Shown here: one piece after another, positions 19,829-31,893 of the stretch
Layout: each line of letters starts with the position of its first letter
Numbering within the stretch: position 1 is the stretch's first letter
Source: Clonostachys chloroleuca
Taxonomy: Eukaryota; Ascomycota; Sordariomycetes; Hypocreales; Bionectriaceae
Reading direction: 5' to 3'
DNA: 64,000 nt
Assembly: GCA_037952775.1 (NCBI GenBank)
Contig: JBANAY010000004.1
Span: 2,232,001-2,296,000, forward strand
Notes under the pieces: generated by a model
Seen by the model: only the letters and a program-made list of their open reading frames with translations
The model's database searches: none
Told to the model about the DNA's origin: nothing
Position numbers and translations under genes: made by a program

Positions 19829-22800
19829 ATGGCGTTGATTCCGATGCGCCTTTTGGCGTCTGATGTTGCCCGTCTCCCCTCCTGCTCCTCGGCTCGGCTC
19901 GTATGCACCTCCTGGAGTGGTAAGTACCAGTTCTTCCTCCCATGTCGCCCCAGCGAAAAGATTCGCGACCCACCAAGAGTTCAGCTCTGACTTGGAGCTC
20001 TAGAGACGAAGCACTGGCAAGCTTCGAACCGACGGCAATGCTTCAATTCGATTAGCAAGCCAGCTCCGAGAGCTCTGGTTGCAGCTTCCGCGAGACCATT
20101 GGCTCTTGTTCGCCATGACTGCTGGACACCCACGGCCCCCAGGCCAGACCTGAACCAGTACTCTACCACTTCCACCGTTGTTCCCCCCACTGTCCCCTTT
20201 GCAAATCTTGCCGTCGGAGTGCCTACCGAGATCTTCGAAGGCGAGCGACGTGTTGCGCTGACCCCCGCGAATGTTGCGCTGCTCCTCAAGAAGGGGTATG
20301 GCAAGGTCCTAGTCCAGCGCGGCGCCGGAGCCCACGCCGATTTCCCTGACGACGCCTACAAGGCTGCCGGTGCTACTCTTCTCGACAGCGCCCAGGCAGT
20401 TTGGTCCGGTGCCGACATCGTCCTCAAGGTTCGCAGCCCCTCGCTCGACGAGGTCGAGCTCATGAAGAAGAAGCAAACCGTTATCTCGTTCCTCCAGCCA
20501 GCCCAGAACAAGGATTTGGTCGACGCCATCGCAAAGAAGGGCGCTACCAGCTTTGCCATGGACATGATCCCCCGTATTTCCCGTGCCCAGGTTTTCGACG
20601 CTCTCAGCAGTATGGCCAACATTGCCGGTTATAAGGCCGTGCTTGAGGCCTCGAATAACTTCGGTCGCTTCCTCACTGGTCAGGTTACTGCTGCTGGCAA
20701 GATCCCTCCGTGCAAGATCCTCGTCATTGGTGCTGGTGTGGCTGGTCTGAGTGCCATTGCCACTGCGCGCCGCATGGGCGCCGTCGTCCGTGGATTCGAC
20801 ACTCGTCCCGCTACTCGAGAACAGGTTCAGTCTCTAGGCGCTGAATTTATTGAGGTCGAAATCGAGGAAGACGGTTCCGGTGCCGGAGGCTACGCTAAGG
20901 AAATGAGCAAGGAATTCATCGATGCTGAAATGAAGCTGTTCAAGGAACAGGCCAAGGACGTCGACATCATCATCACCACAGCTCTTATCCCTGGAAAGCC
21001 TGCGCCAAAGCTGATCAAGAAGGAAGCGCTCGATGTGATGAAGCCCGGAAGTGTTGTTGTAGACTTGGCAGCCGAAGCTGGCGGAAATTGCGAAGCTACC
21101 GTCCCAGGCAAGCTCGTGACATACAATGATGTCAAGATTATCGGTAAGTTGAAGTTGGGAAGGAATTGCACTTATATGGACAGGAACTGACGTGCTATCT
21201 ACCAGGCTACACTGACCTCCCATCTCGCCTCCCCACTCAGTCGTCCACTTTGTACTCCAACAACATCACCAAGTTCCTTCTTTCGATGACACCCAAGGAT
21301 AAGGAGTTCGGTATCGACTTGTCTGACGAGGTTGTTCGAGGTGCCATTGTGTCTCAGGATGGTGAAGTTCTACCTCCCGCACCGCGCCCCGCACCGCCTC
21401 CTACTCCCGTCAAAGCCGCCACGCCCGAAGCTACCGTCGAGGTCAAGGAACTTACCCCTTGGGAGAAGACTACACGCGAGGTCGCAGCTCTCAGTGCTGG
21501 TCTTGGTGGTGTTGTCGGTCTTGGAAAGCTCACCAGCCCTCTGTTCATGAGCAATGCCTTCACCTTTGGTCTTGCCAGTCTGATCGGTTATCGTGTTGTA
21601 TGGGGTGTAGCCCCCGCCCTTCACTCTCCTCTTATGAGTGTCACCAACGCTATTTCAGGTATGGTTGGTCTCGGAGGTCTGTTCATACTGGGTGGTGGCT
21701 ACCTGCCAGCGACAATTCCGCAAACCTTTGGCGCCCTCAGTGTTCTTCTCGCTTTTGTTAACGTAGGCGGTGGCTTTGTCGTGACGAAGCGTATGCTCGA
21801 CATGTTCAAGAGTAAGTATTTTTTGGCTGAATTTTGTCTTCGATATCCAATGCGTTTCTAACGATACCATCCAGGACCAACTGATCCTCCCGAGTACCCA
21901 TGGCTGTACACCATCCCAGCTGTTGTCTTTGGTGGCGGCTTCCTCGCCGCAGCCAGTACTGGAGCCGAAGGACTTGTTCAAGCCGGCTATCTTGCCAGCA
22001 CCATTCTCTGTATGTCATCCATCTCCGGACTTGCATCACAGGCGACTGCAAGGCTTGGGAACATGCTGGGCATGCTTGGTGTTGGAACCGGTGTTCTTGC
22101 TAGTCTCCTTGCCGCCGGATTTTCCCCCGAAGTCTTGACACAATTTGGTACTCTCGCAACCATCGGAGCTCTAGCTGGTAAGTAAATATCTATACCCCTC
22201 TCACTTACTGTCTCCCTTGGCTCCATTGCTAACAACGGCTGTTTCGAAAAGGATTTCTCATTGGCAAGCGCATCACGCCTACCGATTTACCCCAGACAGT
22301 TGCTGCATTGCACTCCGTGGTCGGTCTCGCTGCTGTTCTCACCAGTATCGGCAGCGTCATGGGCCACATTGACGACGTCACCACCCTGCACATGGTGACC
22401 GCTTACCTGGGTGTTCTCATCGGTATGTCTTCTTCCTATTAAATAATTGATGTCAATCTCCGCTGCTAACAAATTCCAGGTGGTATTACGTTCACTGGTT
22501 CAATTGTTGCCTTCCTCAAGCTCGCTGGCCGTGTCTCGTCGAAGCCCACCATCATCCCCGGACGTCACGTTCTGAATACGGGCCTGCTCACAGCCAACGC
22601 TGCTACCATGGGTGCATTTATCACAATGGCCCCAGGGAGCCCTATGATTGCTGCCGGAGCCCTGGCGGCAAACACTCTGCTGAGCTTCACCAAAGGATAC
22701 ACCACCACGGCTGCCATCGGTGGCGCCGATATGCGTAAGTCGTCGCCTGAAGCGGATAACCGCATGCTCCTCCGCTAACAAGCTCTTTAGCTGTTGTCAT

Positions 22801-23662
22801 TACTGTTCTCAACGCGTATAGCGGCTTCGCTCTCGTAGCGGAAGGGTTCATGCTTGACAACCCATTGCTAACATCCGTCGGTGCACTTATCGGGGTTTCA
22901 GGTTCTATTCTCTCATACATCATGTGTGTGGCGATGAATCGTTCATTGACTAACGTTCTCTTCGGTGGTATATCTGCCCCGACAGGGGCCCAAGAGTTCA
23001 AGCCACAAGGTGAAGTAACAACCACGTCTGTCGATGACTTGGCCGATGCCTTGCTCAATTCAGAGTCGGTCATTTTCATCGTTGGATACGGCATGGCTGT
23101 CGCCAAGGCCCAGTACGCGATCTCCAACATTGTAGAAATCCTAAGATCGAAGGGCATCACAGTCCGGTTCGCCATCCACCCGGTGGCAGGCCGAATGCCC
23201 GGGCAATGCAACGTGCTCCTTGCCGAGGCAAGTGTGCCGTACGACATCGTTCTCGAAATGGACGAGATCAACGATGACTTTTCTGACACCGACTTGGCTG
23301 TCGTCATCGGTGCGAACGATACCGTCAACCCCATCGCCATGGAGAAGGGAAGTTCCATTGAAGGAATGCCAGTGCTGCATGCATGGAAGGCGAAGCAGGT
23401 CGTTGTGATGAAGCGTGGTATGGCAAGCGGATACGGTAGGTTTCGCGAAATAATCTTTCCTTCAATTTTGAATCTCAAAACTAACCCTGACTTAACAGCG
23501 GATGTCCCGAACCCAATGTTTTATATGCCGAATACCAAGATGCTTTTCGGAGATGCCAAGGTTTCTTGTGAAGGTATATTTCAAACCCCCTTTATGCTCA
23601 TCATGGCCCCATGCTAACTATGAAATCTAGCCATCGAAGCATCAGTGAAGGGAAAGATTTAG
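19829..23662 (+). CDS. nnt: NAD(P) transhydrogenase, mitochondrial (fused)
   Basis: Nine exons (19829-19919, 20004-21143, 21206-21811, 21875-22177, 22252-22422, 22480-22734, 22791-23435, 23499-23573, 23631-23662) give 1105 residues with consistent phases. The N-terminus is Arg/Ser-rich, as for a mitochondrial presequence. Domain I (NAD-binding, AlaDH/PNT type) starts near residue 100 ([18 protein letters not shown]), with the Rossmann loop [10 protein letters not shown] near residue 272. A long membrane region of many helices covers about residues 480-880. The NADP-binding domain III follows, with [14 protein letters not shown] near residue 953, [14 protein letters not shown] and [11 protein letters not shown]. 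The enzyme couples hydride transfer from NADH to NADP+ to proton flow across the inner membrane, feeding mitochondrial NADPH. Yeast lacks it. The single fused chain is the usual form in filamentous fungi and animals. Confidence 0.95.
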
Positions 23663-24025
23663 AGATGTATATATGACCGTATAGTCTTGGATAGTGCATG
23701 TTTTTTTTTTTTTGGCTTCTGATACACAACCGTGGTCGGACTCATTGCATTAGACAAGAATCTACACCCTTGTTTTTAAGAAAGAAAGAAAAGAAAAAGA
23801 GAGAAAAAAAAACGATTTTCAGACTTACAATTCCATTTGGATAGTTCATTCCGCAGTTAGATTGGTTGACGAAAGATCATAGTGAACCAAGTACAAGTTA
23901 TTCAAGGATTGGTCGATCACACAAATAAGATCAAAAAGAAAGTTATGCCATGTTACCCTCGCTTATGTACACATATGTACACAGGCTTCCCATTTTTGGC
24001 CCATTTATCACTCTATGAATCCCTC
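23663..24025. other. Convergent intergenic region
   Basis: The 3' flanks of the transhydrogenase (plus) and NDUFA12 (minus) genes. It contains a 14-nt T-run near 23701 and a purine-rich A/G stretch near 23780-23812. No gene is seen. Confidence 0.5.
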
Positions 24026-24721
24026 CTAAGATCGTGGTGCAGCCACGGGCTCCCATGCCGCAATCTTGGGCTTGACACTATCATCCCAGGTTAGCATTCC
24101 AATATCCAAGCCTCAACAAACGATCCCAATTGAAAAACACGCCCCTTCGCTTGAATGAAGTGAAACTCACGTGTTGTATGTCTTGAATGCGCCCCTCGTC
24201 TGGGTATAGTTGGGAATGGGCTTGGTAGGCTCGAAGTGCCGTGTGCCGGTCTTGATAAGGGCATCCTCGGTGGGGGGGGCATCGAGGGTGTAGCTGATCC
24301 AGGCGTGCCAGCCGGGCTCGATCTGGGCGGCGTCGAAGTCGTGCTTGGCGTACTGGACCCAGCGGGTGCGGAGGGGAAGTTCCTCGTTGTTCTCGAAGAA
24401 CTTGTTGCCGGCGCGATCGGTGCCGACGAGACGACCGTACTTGGTGTCACCGATGTACTAAATATTCCAATCTTAGCTTCCTTTTCCTTCCATCTTCCCC
24501 TTCTCGTTCGTATGATGAGCGGTCGCGGGCCTCCATCGAGGGAAGCGCAGGCGGTTGGGCGGCCGGGTGGACGGTTCAGTTACATACCCACATCTGGACC
24601 AGGTAGTCCTGTTGCGCACGAAATGTTAGAGACTTTTCGGTCAATTGATCAGATTGGGACGTATACAAACCTTGATGCCGACCTTGGTCAGGTTACGGAG
24701 CGTTCGCGTGATGGTCGACAT
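24026..24721 (-). CDS. NDUFA12: Complex I subunit NDUFA12 (B17.2 family)
   Basis: Four exons on the minus strand (24721-24671, 24608-24588, 24457-24171, 24077-24026) give 136 residues. Exon 2 is only 21 nt (DYLVQMW), bounded by AACAG and GTATGT. Family hallmarks are YIGDTKYGRLVGTDRAGNKF, FENNEELPLRTRWVQYA, GWHAWISYTLDAPPTED and the C-terminal KPKIAAWEPVA. The protein is an accessory subunit of the complex I peripheral arm in the mitochondrial matrix. Introns at both ends of the microexon are phase 0, so skipping it would delete seven residues without a frameshift. The gene is divergent from PGS1, with 256 bp between the two start codons. Confidence 0.93.
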
Positions 24722-24741
24722 GGCTGCGGTATTGCGTTACA

Positions 24742-24761
24742 ATTGGCCTCGCCGCGATTGG
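24742..24761. promoter_or_regulatory. Paired CCAAT boxes in NDUFA12/PGS1 divergent promoter
   Basis: Two ATTGGCCTC elements (cores 24742-24746 and 24757-24761, 15 bp apart) lie just upstream of the NDUFA12 start codon. CCAAT is the site of the Hap2/3/5 (CBC) complex, which in yeast drives respiratory genes. Function here is inferred. Confidence 0.45.
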
Positions 24762-24977
24762 CCTCCTTCGAGGGAAGAGATGGATTGACGTTGTGAGAGG
24801 TCGTCGGTAATCGGGTCGGGAAAAGCTTTGACCCGGCCAGTTTTCCCGCAAAGCTCGAAGCTTTATCGATAAGATCCAGGGTGCCAGACTTGATATTTGC
24901 GTATGAGTTGCGACTCATGATTTGCGAATAACTCGATTGCAATCTATCGAGGCCTTTTTCCTCGGTTATAATCTGCA

Positions 24978-26638
24978 ATGGTTGTTCGGACTTGTCTGCG
25001 CTGCACGGTCAAGGCTCGCCCAAGACCATTTTCTCCGCCATCCTTGCCCAAAGGAGCTCCTCGCTTCCAATGCCGGCGCTTCAGCAGTACCGGTGCTACT
25101 CATGCTGCTTCGACGTCGAGTACCAGCGGCAGCAGTGCCTTTGGCGTGCTGGCACCTTTTGTCAGTGAATTGGATCGCGTCGCCCCAAGTTTTGATCTCC
25201 GTGGTGATCAAATCGAGGTCATTCAGACTCCTACCGAGTTTTATGAAACGCTCAAGGACCGTATCCGTAATGCCAAGCGACGCATCTTTCTGTCAACGCT
25301 GTACATTGGCAAATCAGAGCGGGAGCTTCTTGAGACACTTCGTGATGCGATGAAGCAGAACCCTGAGCTCAAGTTGAGCATTCTCACTGATGCGCTGAGG
25401 GGTACCCGAGAGGCTCCTGCGCCGACCTGTGCTTCACTGCTCGTGCCCTTGGTTGCTGAGTTTGGTGCCGACAGGGTTGAGGTGCGCATGTACCATACTC
25501 CAAACCTGACGGGGTTGAGAAAGAAGTCGATTCCCAAGAGAATCAATGAGGGTTGGGGTCTTCAGCATATGAAACTCTATGGCATTGATGACGAGATCAT
25601 CATGTCTGGGTAAGAAATACACCAAGGTGGAGTTCACAGAGTAATGCTAACGAGGGGTAAAGAGCGAATCTCTCATCAGACTACTTCACCAACCGTCAGG
25701 ATAGATACCACCTCTTCTCATCCACAGAAGTCACGAATCATTTCTGGAGCATACACGAGGCTGTCGGGTCATTCAGTTTCCTAGCCAAGCCTTCTGATGA
25801 CCCCTCCGGCTTCGCCTTGTCCTGGCCGCAGACCAACTCGGCGCCCTCGCCCCTGGAGCAGCCCCAGACATTCGTCAAAAGCACTACATCAACCCTACTA
25901 CCCCTAATATCCCAGAGCTCATCTACCAAGCCGGCAACTCCTGAATTCGACAACACCCGCGTGTACATGCTCGCCCAAATGTCCCAGGTTATGAAGCCCG
26001 ACACCTCAACCGAGCTCCCTGCCATCACCCACATTCTCAAAACTCTTGCGCTGCCAGAGTACAAATCCTCATCCTGGACTTTCACCGCGGGCTACTTCAA
26101 CCCTGCTCCCTCGCTGACAAAACTCCTTCTCACCACCGCCTCCTCCGCCCGCACCAACACCGTCATCACTGCAGCCCCAGAAGCCAACGGCTTCTACAAG
26201 TCGCCCGGCGTCTCAGGACTTTTACCGGGGGCATATACACTCCTAGCACGTCGCTTTCTCAGCGCCATCCACACGTATGGCCGCGATGACCAAATCACTC
26301 TCCAGGAATGGCGGCGCGGCACCGTGGGGCAGCCCGAGGGTTGGAGCTACCACGCCAAGGGCCTCTGGGTCACGCTCCCCGGCGACGAGCATCCATCCAT
26401 GTCCATCATCGGCAGCTCCAATTACACGAAGCGTAGCTATTCTCTCGATCTCGAGGTGGGCGCTCTCATCGTCACCCGCGATCAAGCCCTGAAAGAGAAG
26501 CTTGGCAACGAGCAGGCTTGGCTCCAGCAGCACGCCAAGCCTATCACGCAGGACGACTTCACGAAGAATGAGAGGAGGGTTGGTCTGCATGTCAGGGTCG
26601 CCATGTGGATCGTGCAAGCTGTGGGAGGTGCCCTGTGA
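24978..26638 (+). CDS. pgs1: Phosphatidylglycerophosphate synthase, mitochondrial
   Basis: Two exons (24978-25609, 25663-26638) give 535 residues. The first 45 residues are Arg/Ser-rich (VKARPRPFSPPSLPKGAPRF), a likely mitochondrial presequence. The protein is of the phospholipase-D superfamily with two HKD-type motifs: HMKLYGIDDEIIMSGANLSSDY near residue 196 and YHAKGLWVTLPG with IIGSSNYTKRSYSLDLE in the C-terminal half. The second motif has the His and Lys. This layout is that of eukaryotic Pgs1, which makes phosphatidylglycerophosphate from CDP-diacylglycerol and glycerol-3-phosphate, the committed step to cardiolipin. The intron (GTAAGA...AAAG) sits exactly after the first HKD motif. Confidence 0.94.
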
Positions 26639-26893
26639 GGGACCTACCTCAGCAAAGATGTATAAACCTGGATACAAAAAGGCGAGCAGGGCGAGCCACA
26701 CAAACGTTTGATTAGACACTTAGACTCAAGGAGATACCCGGTCCATAGCAATGATGAATGTAGGCAAAACACCATAATACTTGTGATTCAAAATGAACAT
26801 GATTCATTCAATTTGCTTGTTTAACAGTTGTACATATATAAGTTGATACATAATACATGATTATCGATGCCCACCAGCCTGCCGTCCTTCTTT

Positions 26894-27939
26894 TTAAAAC
26901 ACCTTCTGGCCAGTTGGGATACCAGAACCCTTGAGCCCACCGACAACAACATTGGCCACCAGATCGCTCTGGTGGCGCTCAATCATCTCCTTGAGCACAC
27001 TGCGCTCCATGACCACCTTGCCGGTCTCCAGAAGATCCTTAATGTCCACATCCTCTAGGTCCAGCGCCCGCCCCTCCCAGGGGACCTGCTCCATGGCTGA
27101 GTACAGCTGCTCCCGGCGGTCGCCGGTGACGAAGAGCGTGCGCCCGTCCGCCTTGCCCAGGCCCAGCGTGTCCAGGACGCTCTTCATGTACCGGGCCTGG
27201 TACGCCTCGCGCAGGCCCCAGCGCAGGTCCTTCTTGTGGGCCTTCTCGAAGCCCCGGGGCATGGCCAGCTCCATGCCGTCCTCGCAGACGATGAGCTCCC
27301 CGCGGCGGTAGCGGTAGCTCAGCGCGGTGCGCCAGGCCTTGTCATAGACCTTGCGGTTGAGGCTGGTGCCGAAGTCGCGGGGGTGGGGGCCGAAGGACTT
27401 ACCACCGCCACGGAGGAGGGGGTTCTGCTTGGAGCCGAGACGGGCGCGACCGGTGCCCTTCTGAGGGCGGATCTTGCGATGGGAGCCATGGACGTCCCAA
27501 CGAGTCTTGGAGCTAGCGGTGCCGGAGCGGGTGTTGTCGCCCTCGAAGACTACTGCTAGGTGGAGGAGATCGCGGCGGAGGGGGAGGTAGAGATGGTCGA
27601 CGGACCATTTCTCGAGGGATGTGGGCTCGAACGAGGGGAAGTTGTGGATTGTGAGAGGAACGGTGGACACTAATCGAAGGCGAAATTTTGTCTGTCAAAA
27701 GATGTTCCTGATAATGCGGTTCGAGGAGTCCTACCTGGATTCCATGACTGGATTAATGCAGACTTGTCGCTGGCGATTCTGGTTATGCTAGTCTCGGAAG
27801 CCTCAGTGGCCATTGATCGGGTAAATGTCCTGGCGACTGTTGAGGGCTATTTGCGAGAATTGATGTCAGTTTCTGGGCTCTGATGTTGGTAAACTTGGGT
27901 ATAACGAACCTTGGCGGCAGACAGCCTCAGGGCCCCCAT
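26894..27939 (-). CDS. Mitochondrial ribosomal protein uL4m
   Basis: Three exons on the minus strand (27939-27910, 27846-27735, 27669-26894) give 305 residues. Exon 1 encodes only ten residues (MGALRLSAAK). Exon 2 continues the basic, hydroxylated presequence (PSTVARTFTRSMA). The uL4 core shows TRWDVHGSHRKIRPQKGTG, ARLGSKQNPLLRGGG and FGPHPRDFGTSLNRKVYDKA, i.e. the basic loop that enters the exit tunnel wall. It corresponds to yeast Yml6/MrpL4 in the large mitoribosomal subunit. A short ten-residue first exon like this is easily missed by gene finders. The start codon lies 369 bp from the divergent start of the mL38 gene. Confidence 0.93.
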
Positions 27940-28308
27940 TGCCTCTGAGAGACAACCAACTCCTCGTCCAGCCATTGTTCCCGAAGGTCCGAAAACACAA
28001 GCCGATCGTCGAGGGTAATTGCGTGTGTGATTGCTGGATGCCGGACGTTGAATTGATGGCCCTTTGGTTGGAGATCGATTTAGCGGTTTGGCTCAATATC
28101 AAAAACCGTGCAGCCAGTAAGAATCCGATTGGCAAATGGTGGGTCTGGAGAAATAATTGTGGGTCCATCGCCTGCACTGAACTTTTTCGAGCTTGCTTCA
28201 ACTTGGAGTAAAAGCCAGGACACGATGAGCGAACCCCTCCTCAGCCTCCATTGAAACGCCTCGACAAGGCCATTGGATCGAAGAAGACACATAAAAATTC
28301 CTTCGACC
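27940..28308. promoter_or_regulatory. Bidirectional promoter of two mitoribosomal genes
   Basis: This 369-bp segment separates the start codons of uL4m (minus) and mL38 (plus). ATTGG (CCAAT) cores occur at 28128-28132 and 28272-28276, candidate Hap-complex sites. The arrangement suggests joint expression of two large-subunit proteins, which is inference. Confidence 0.5.
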
Positions 28309-29723
28309 ATGTCGCGGTGCCAATCGGTCGCAAGACCGCTCGCCCGGCAGCTGCAGCAGCGCTCCATGCAGCAATGCCTCGCCATCAGATCTTTCAACAC
28401 CACCTCGAGCCAGCAGAATGCTGCCGCCAGTGCAGCAGCCGCCGTCGAGCCCACCCCGCTCGACCTGGATCCAGATACCGTCCTGCCTGAGTTCGAAGAT
28501 GCCCTCATCAAGGCTGGAAAGATGCCCATCGGCTCCCGTCGTCGCCGAGTAGCGCTCCGCTCGAACCCCAACAGCCTCCCATTCGAGCAACTTCCGTACC
28601 AGGCTTTCCAAGAAGCCCGCAAAATTCTCGCTGCCGATCGCGAACAGAAAATCGCCAAGATCAAGGAGGAGGTAGAGAAGATTGCCCGCATTGAGGCAGT
28701 CGAAGATTCACAGTTCAAGGGCGGTCCCAAGATGAAGGCTACGAGGCTCGCCAGTTTGAGGAAATATGTCGAGGAACTCAAGATTAAGGCTGATGTCAAT
28801 GACCCAGTCGTCAAGAAGAGGTTCGAGGACGGACTTGGTAAGTTTCCTCGAAAGAAGAAACGCATCTATGTTTGCAACCCCAGTTACTGAATTAAATGCA
28901 AACAGGTGACATGAACAAGCCCATCTACAGATACTACGCTGAGAAGAAGTGGCGTTCCTACGATCAGAGGCTCATCACCCAGCGTATCTCACAATTCCAC
29001 ATCGTGCCAGATATTATACCCAAGCTAGTACCCACGGCTGATGTCCAGCTCTACTTCCGCAAGGCCAAGGTCGCTCCCGGCGAGATTGTCGACTCCCTTG
29101 TCAGCGAGAACCCTCCCAGACTCCGAGTACAGCTGTTCAACCCAGGCGAGCGCCTCGTCACCGTCGTCGTGGTCGACCCGGATGTCCCCGACGTCGAGAA
29201 CGACACCTTCTTCAAGCGGTGCCACTACATCGCCGCCAACATCCCGCTAAGCCCCACGGACACCTCCCTACCCCTTTCCAAGATCAAGGGCGACGACCAG
29301 CTCGCCCTCCCCTGGCTGCCGGCCTTCGCCCAGAAGGGCTCCCCCTACCACCGCATGGCCATCTTCCTCCTCGAGCAGCTACCCGGTGAGCGGGTCGATG
29401 TCGCAAAGGTCAAGGAGCTCTACGCAAGCAGCCGGGACAAGTTCTCGCTCAAGTCCTTCCAGAGCAAGTTCCGTGTCCGCCCCTTTGGCTTCAACATGTT
29501 CCGCTCCGTCTGGGACGACAACACCGCCGCCGTCATGGCCCGCCACGACCTCCCGGGGGCCGACGTCGAGCTCCGCACGGCCCGCGTCCACTCCCTCAAG
29601 GGCCCCGTCAAGCTCAAGGGCTGGGAGGCCAAGCGCCAGGGCCCCAAGTACCGCCAGCTCTGGAAGTACACCAAGCGCATCCGCGGCCTGTCCAACGCCC
29701 GCGGCTGGACCAAGAGGAAGTAG
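28309..29723 (+). CDS. mrpl35: Mitochondrial ribosomal protein mL38 (PEBP-like)
   Basis: Two exons (28309-28837, 28906-29723) give 448 residues. The N-terminus is a basic presequence (MSRCQSVARPLARQLQQRS). Residues 80-200 are charged and helical (KILAADREQKIAKIKEEVEKIARIE). The C-terminal half has a phosphatidylethanolamine-binding-protein fold: LVTVVVVDPDVPDVENDTFFKRCHYI and KGSPYHRMAIFLLEQLPG. This combination is that of mL38, yeast MrpL35, a large-subunit mitoribosomal protein. The DPDVP and GSPYHR motifs match the family. GC content at third positions is high in exon 2. Confidence 0.94.
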
Positions 29724-30869
29724 AGGAAGGCGGGGGCGCGGTGAAAATCGAAGAAGCCACAGCAGGTCAGCGTCACGCTCGTGCCGCCTCCGACGATGTA
29801 ATATTATTGCCCATTAAACATCCCGACGGTCGTGCTGTATCTATCTGTATCGGGTCAGAGGATGATGTACAATGTAGGATTAGCCATGTATACACATCAT
29901 ACACAGACAATAAATCAACAAATTCACAGTTTTCTTTCCCTCGCTTTGTTGCTATATGTATATGACCACTTCCTGCCAGTTTTCAATAAGTGTCTCAAAC
30001 TTTAGGCTTCATCCCAGGGGTAACTAGCACATCGCCCACCAGAAGTTTCCGGCAATTGGTGGTTGAGCGGCATGTGGGTGTGTGATCGGCAATTGTGTAT
30101 GCAAACCCACTCTGCCGCAACAATGAACACGTCTTCCAAAGTGATTGTCTTCTCATTCGCCTTTAAGTTCGAGATTAGCAGTGACTGACTCAGGCCTGTC
30201 TCTAGTCGTTCCTTTTGTTTGACACCCTGCTCTTGTACGAATCACCCAGCTCCGTTGGGAGACCAGTCCAAGACGTCAGTTTTTGGTAAGAGTCATGTAA
30301 TGAGGCGGGTCCCAGCACCATTAATAACCCGATAGACCCCTGGCCCCCCAAGACTCCTTTTCCTCTCGTCCATTCTCTAACTCTACGCTCTCATGACATT
30401 GCCAGCCAACCACCATTTCTCGATCCCAAGCCAGGAGATTTTGAATAAATCCAAATTAATATTATTTCTTCACTCCACTAACACACTCATACTGCTGTAC
30501 ATAACCAGTGAAGTGTTTTCATGTCGTGATCCTGGTTCATCAAGTCATCACGGGCTCGCAGGCTCCGAATCATTCCTTTTTCGCCTTATGACAAATCCCA
30601 ACCTTTCGGAGGCAGCAACCAGCCTCCTTATCATGGTTTAACTTCCACCCTGGATTCTAGCAGGACCCTCCCTATTCGCGAACTCATCTTTGGTATCATC
30701 GAATAAAGGGCACAAGACCTCCAAGCCACCAGATAACGCCGCATCGCTAGAAAACCTCAAATTGAACTGGACCACCCCAAGGTAGAATATTAGGTCTCTC
30801 ATTCCAGTATTTTTCTTTTTTATTTTGGGCCTCGAGTTGGTGGCTCATATGCACGGATCGACGTATAGA
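29724..30869. other. Convergent intergenic region
   Basis: 3' flanks of the mL38 gene (plus) and the bZIP gene (minus). No gene is supportable. A short open frame at 30393-30641 has no domain. Confidence 0.5.
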
Positions 30870-31893
30870 TCACTGAAACATGTCATCGGGCATGTGATCG
30901 AAGTTGATATCGTCCCGTTTGATAGGTCCCGGCGGGAATCGTACAGCGCCAGGTGAAGACATCGTTGGTGAGTAGTGATTAGCTGAAACTTGAGAAGTTA
31001 GTACCATGAAAATAGGTAAGGAAACTCCGGGAGTGTTGCTGGTTACCTGCAGGGCTTTGGCGACTCTCGGATGCTGGCAACGATGGAGTGACGGAGGGGC
31101 GGCGACCTAAGGCATTGAAGGATCCATCCATCGACTTTCTGACGAATTTTCTAGCCTCGCCTTCAATCCACTGGTCAATATTTGGATCATGGCAGTTCGA
31201 GTGTGCCATCAGCAAGGTCTTTATTTGGCTGATCTCCTGCAACAACGCACTGTAATCCCGCTGAAGAGCACTGTGCTTCGCCTCCAGCATCGCCTTGGTT
31301 GCCTCGAGATCGTGCATCCATTCCTTCTTCTTCTGACGACACTTGGATGCGGCAAGTCGATTCCGTTCAAGGTACTTATTTCGCTTGGAGTCCTCTTCCT
31401 TGTCGCCCGATTTTAGCTCTTGCTTTGAGTGCGAGTGCTGCTTCTTTCGAGAAGGCTTCCGGACTCGCTTTTTGGGTTGCGAAGTATGGGAAGAGGCAGA
31501 AGAAACAAGCGACGGGATTGACGAATTGCTCGAGGTACGGGATGACTTTCTCGTTGCAATTGAGTCATGAGAGTTCGATGTGGTGATTGCTACCAGATCG
31601 ATATCATCGTTGGTTTCCATCGGGTCTTCTCCATTCTTTGGCTGGCAAAACAATGGTGTCGAATTATCAAGTTGCTGATCCCAGATTGAAGGAGACATGG
31701 CGAAGGTGGGCTCGGGTGGTTTGTCGCTGATGCTGGTATGGAACTGCATCGCCAGGCGGGGATCCACCATCATACGGTCGGCAGTTGGGGAGAGAGCCAA
31801 GAACCCATCGGAGCAAGCCAGAGCTATATCCACGTCGGTATCCACGAACTTGGCAGCGGCATCCGCCGAAGTTGAGTCGGTCAACACAGACAT
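30870..31893 (-). CDS. bZIP transcription factor, ATF/CREB (Atf1/AtfB-like)
   Basis: Two exons on the minus strand: 31893-31047 and 30982-30870, joined over an intron with donor GTAACC, branch point TACTAAC and acceptor TTTCAG. The protein is 319 residues. If the intron is ignored the frame runs on for about 20 residues to a spurious stop at 30979. The basic region KRNKYLERNRLAASKCRQKKKEW lies in the middle third, followed by a leucine zipper (LEATKAMLEAKHSALQRDYSALLQEI) and AHSNCHDPNIDQWIEGEARKF. The C-terminus, visible only after splicing, contains GAVRFPPGPIKRDDINFDHM, shared by stress-MAPK-linked Atf factors. This group acts downstream of HOG-type MAPK signalling, and the MAPKK Pbs2 is encoded 25 kb away. 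Which paralogue it is (AtfA or AtfB) is not settled. Confidence 0.9.

Noticed and set aside
22687..23478. 263-codon minus-strand open frame
   Set aside because: It lies antisense to exons 6-7 of the transhydrogenase, which carry unmistakable domain motifs.
28080..28865. 261-codon minus-strand open frame over mL38 exon 1
   Set aside because: It mirrors the clearly coding plus strand. It has no domain, and its composition is typical of an antisense shadow.
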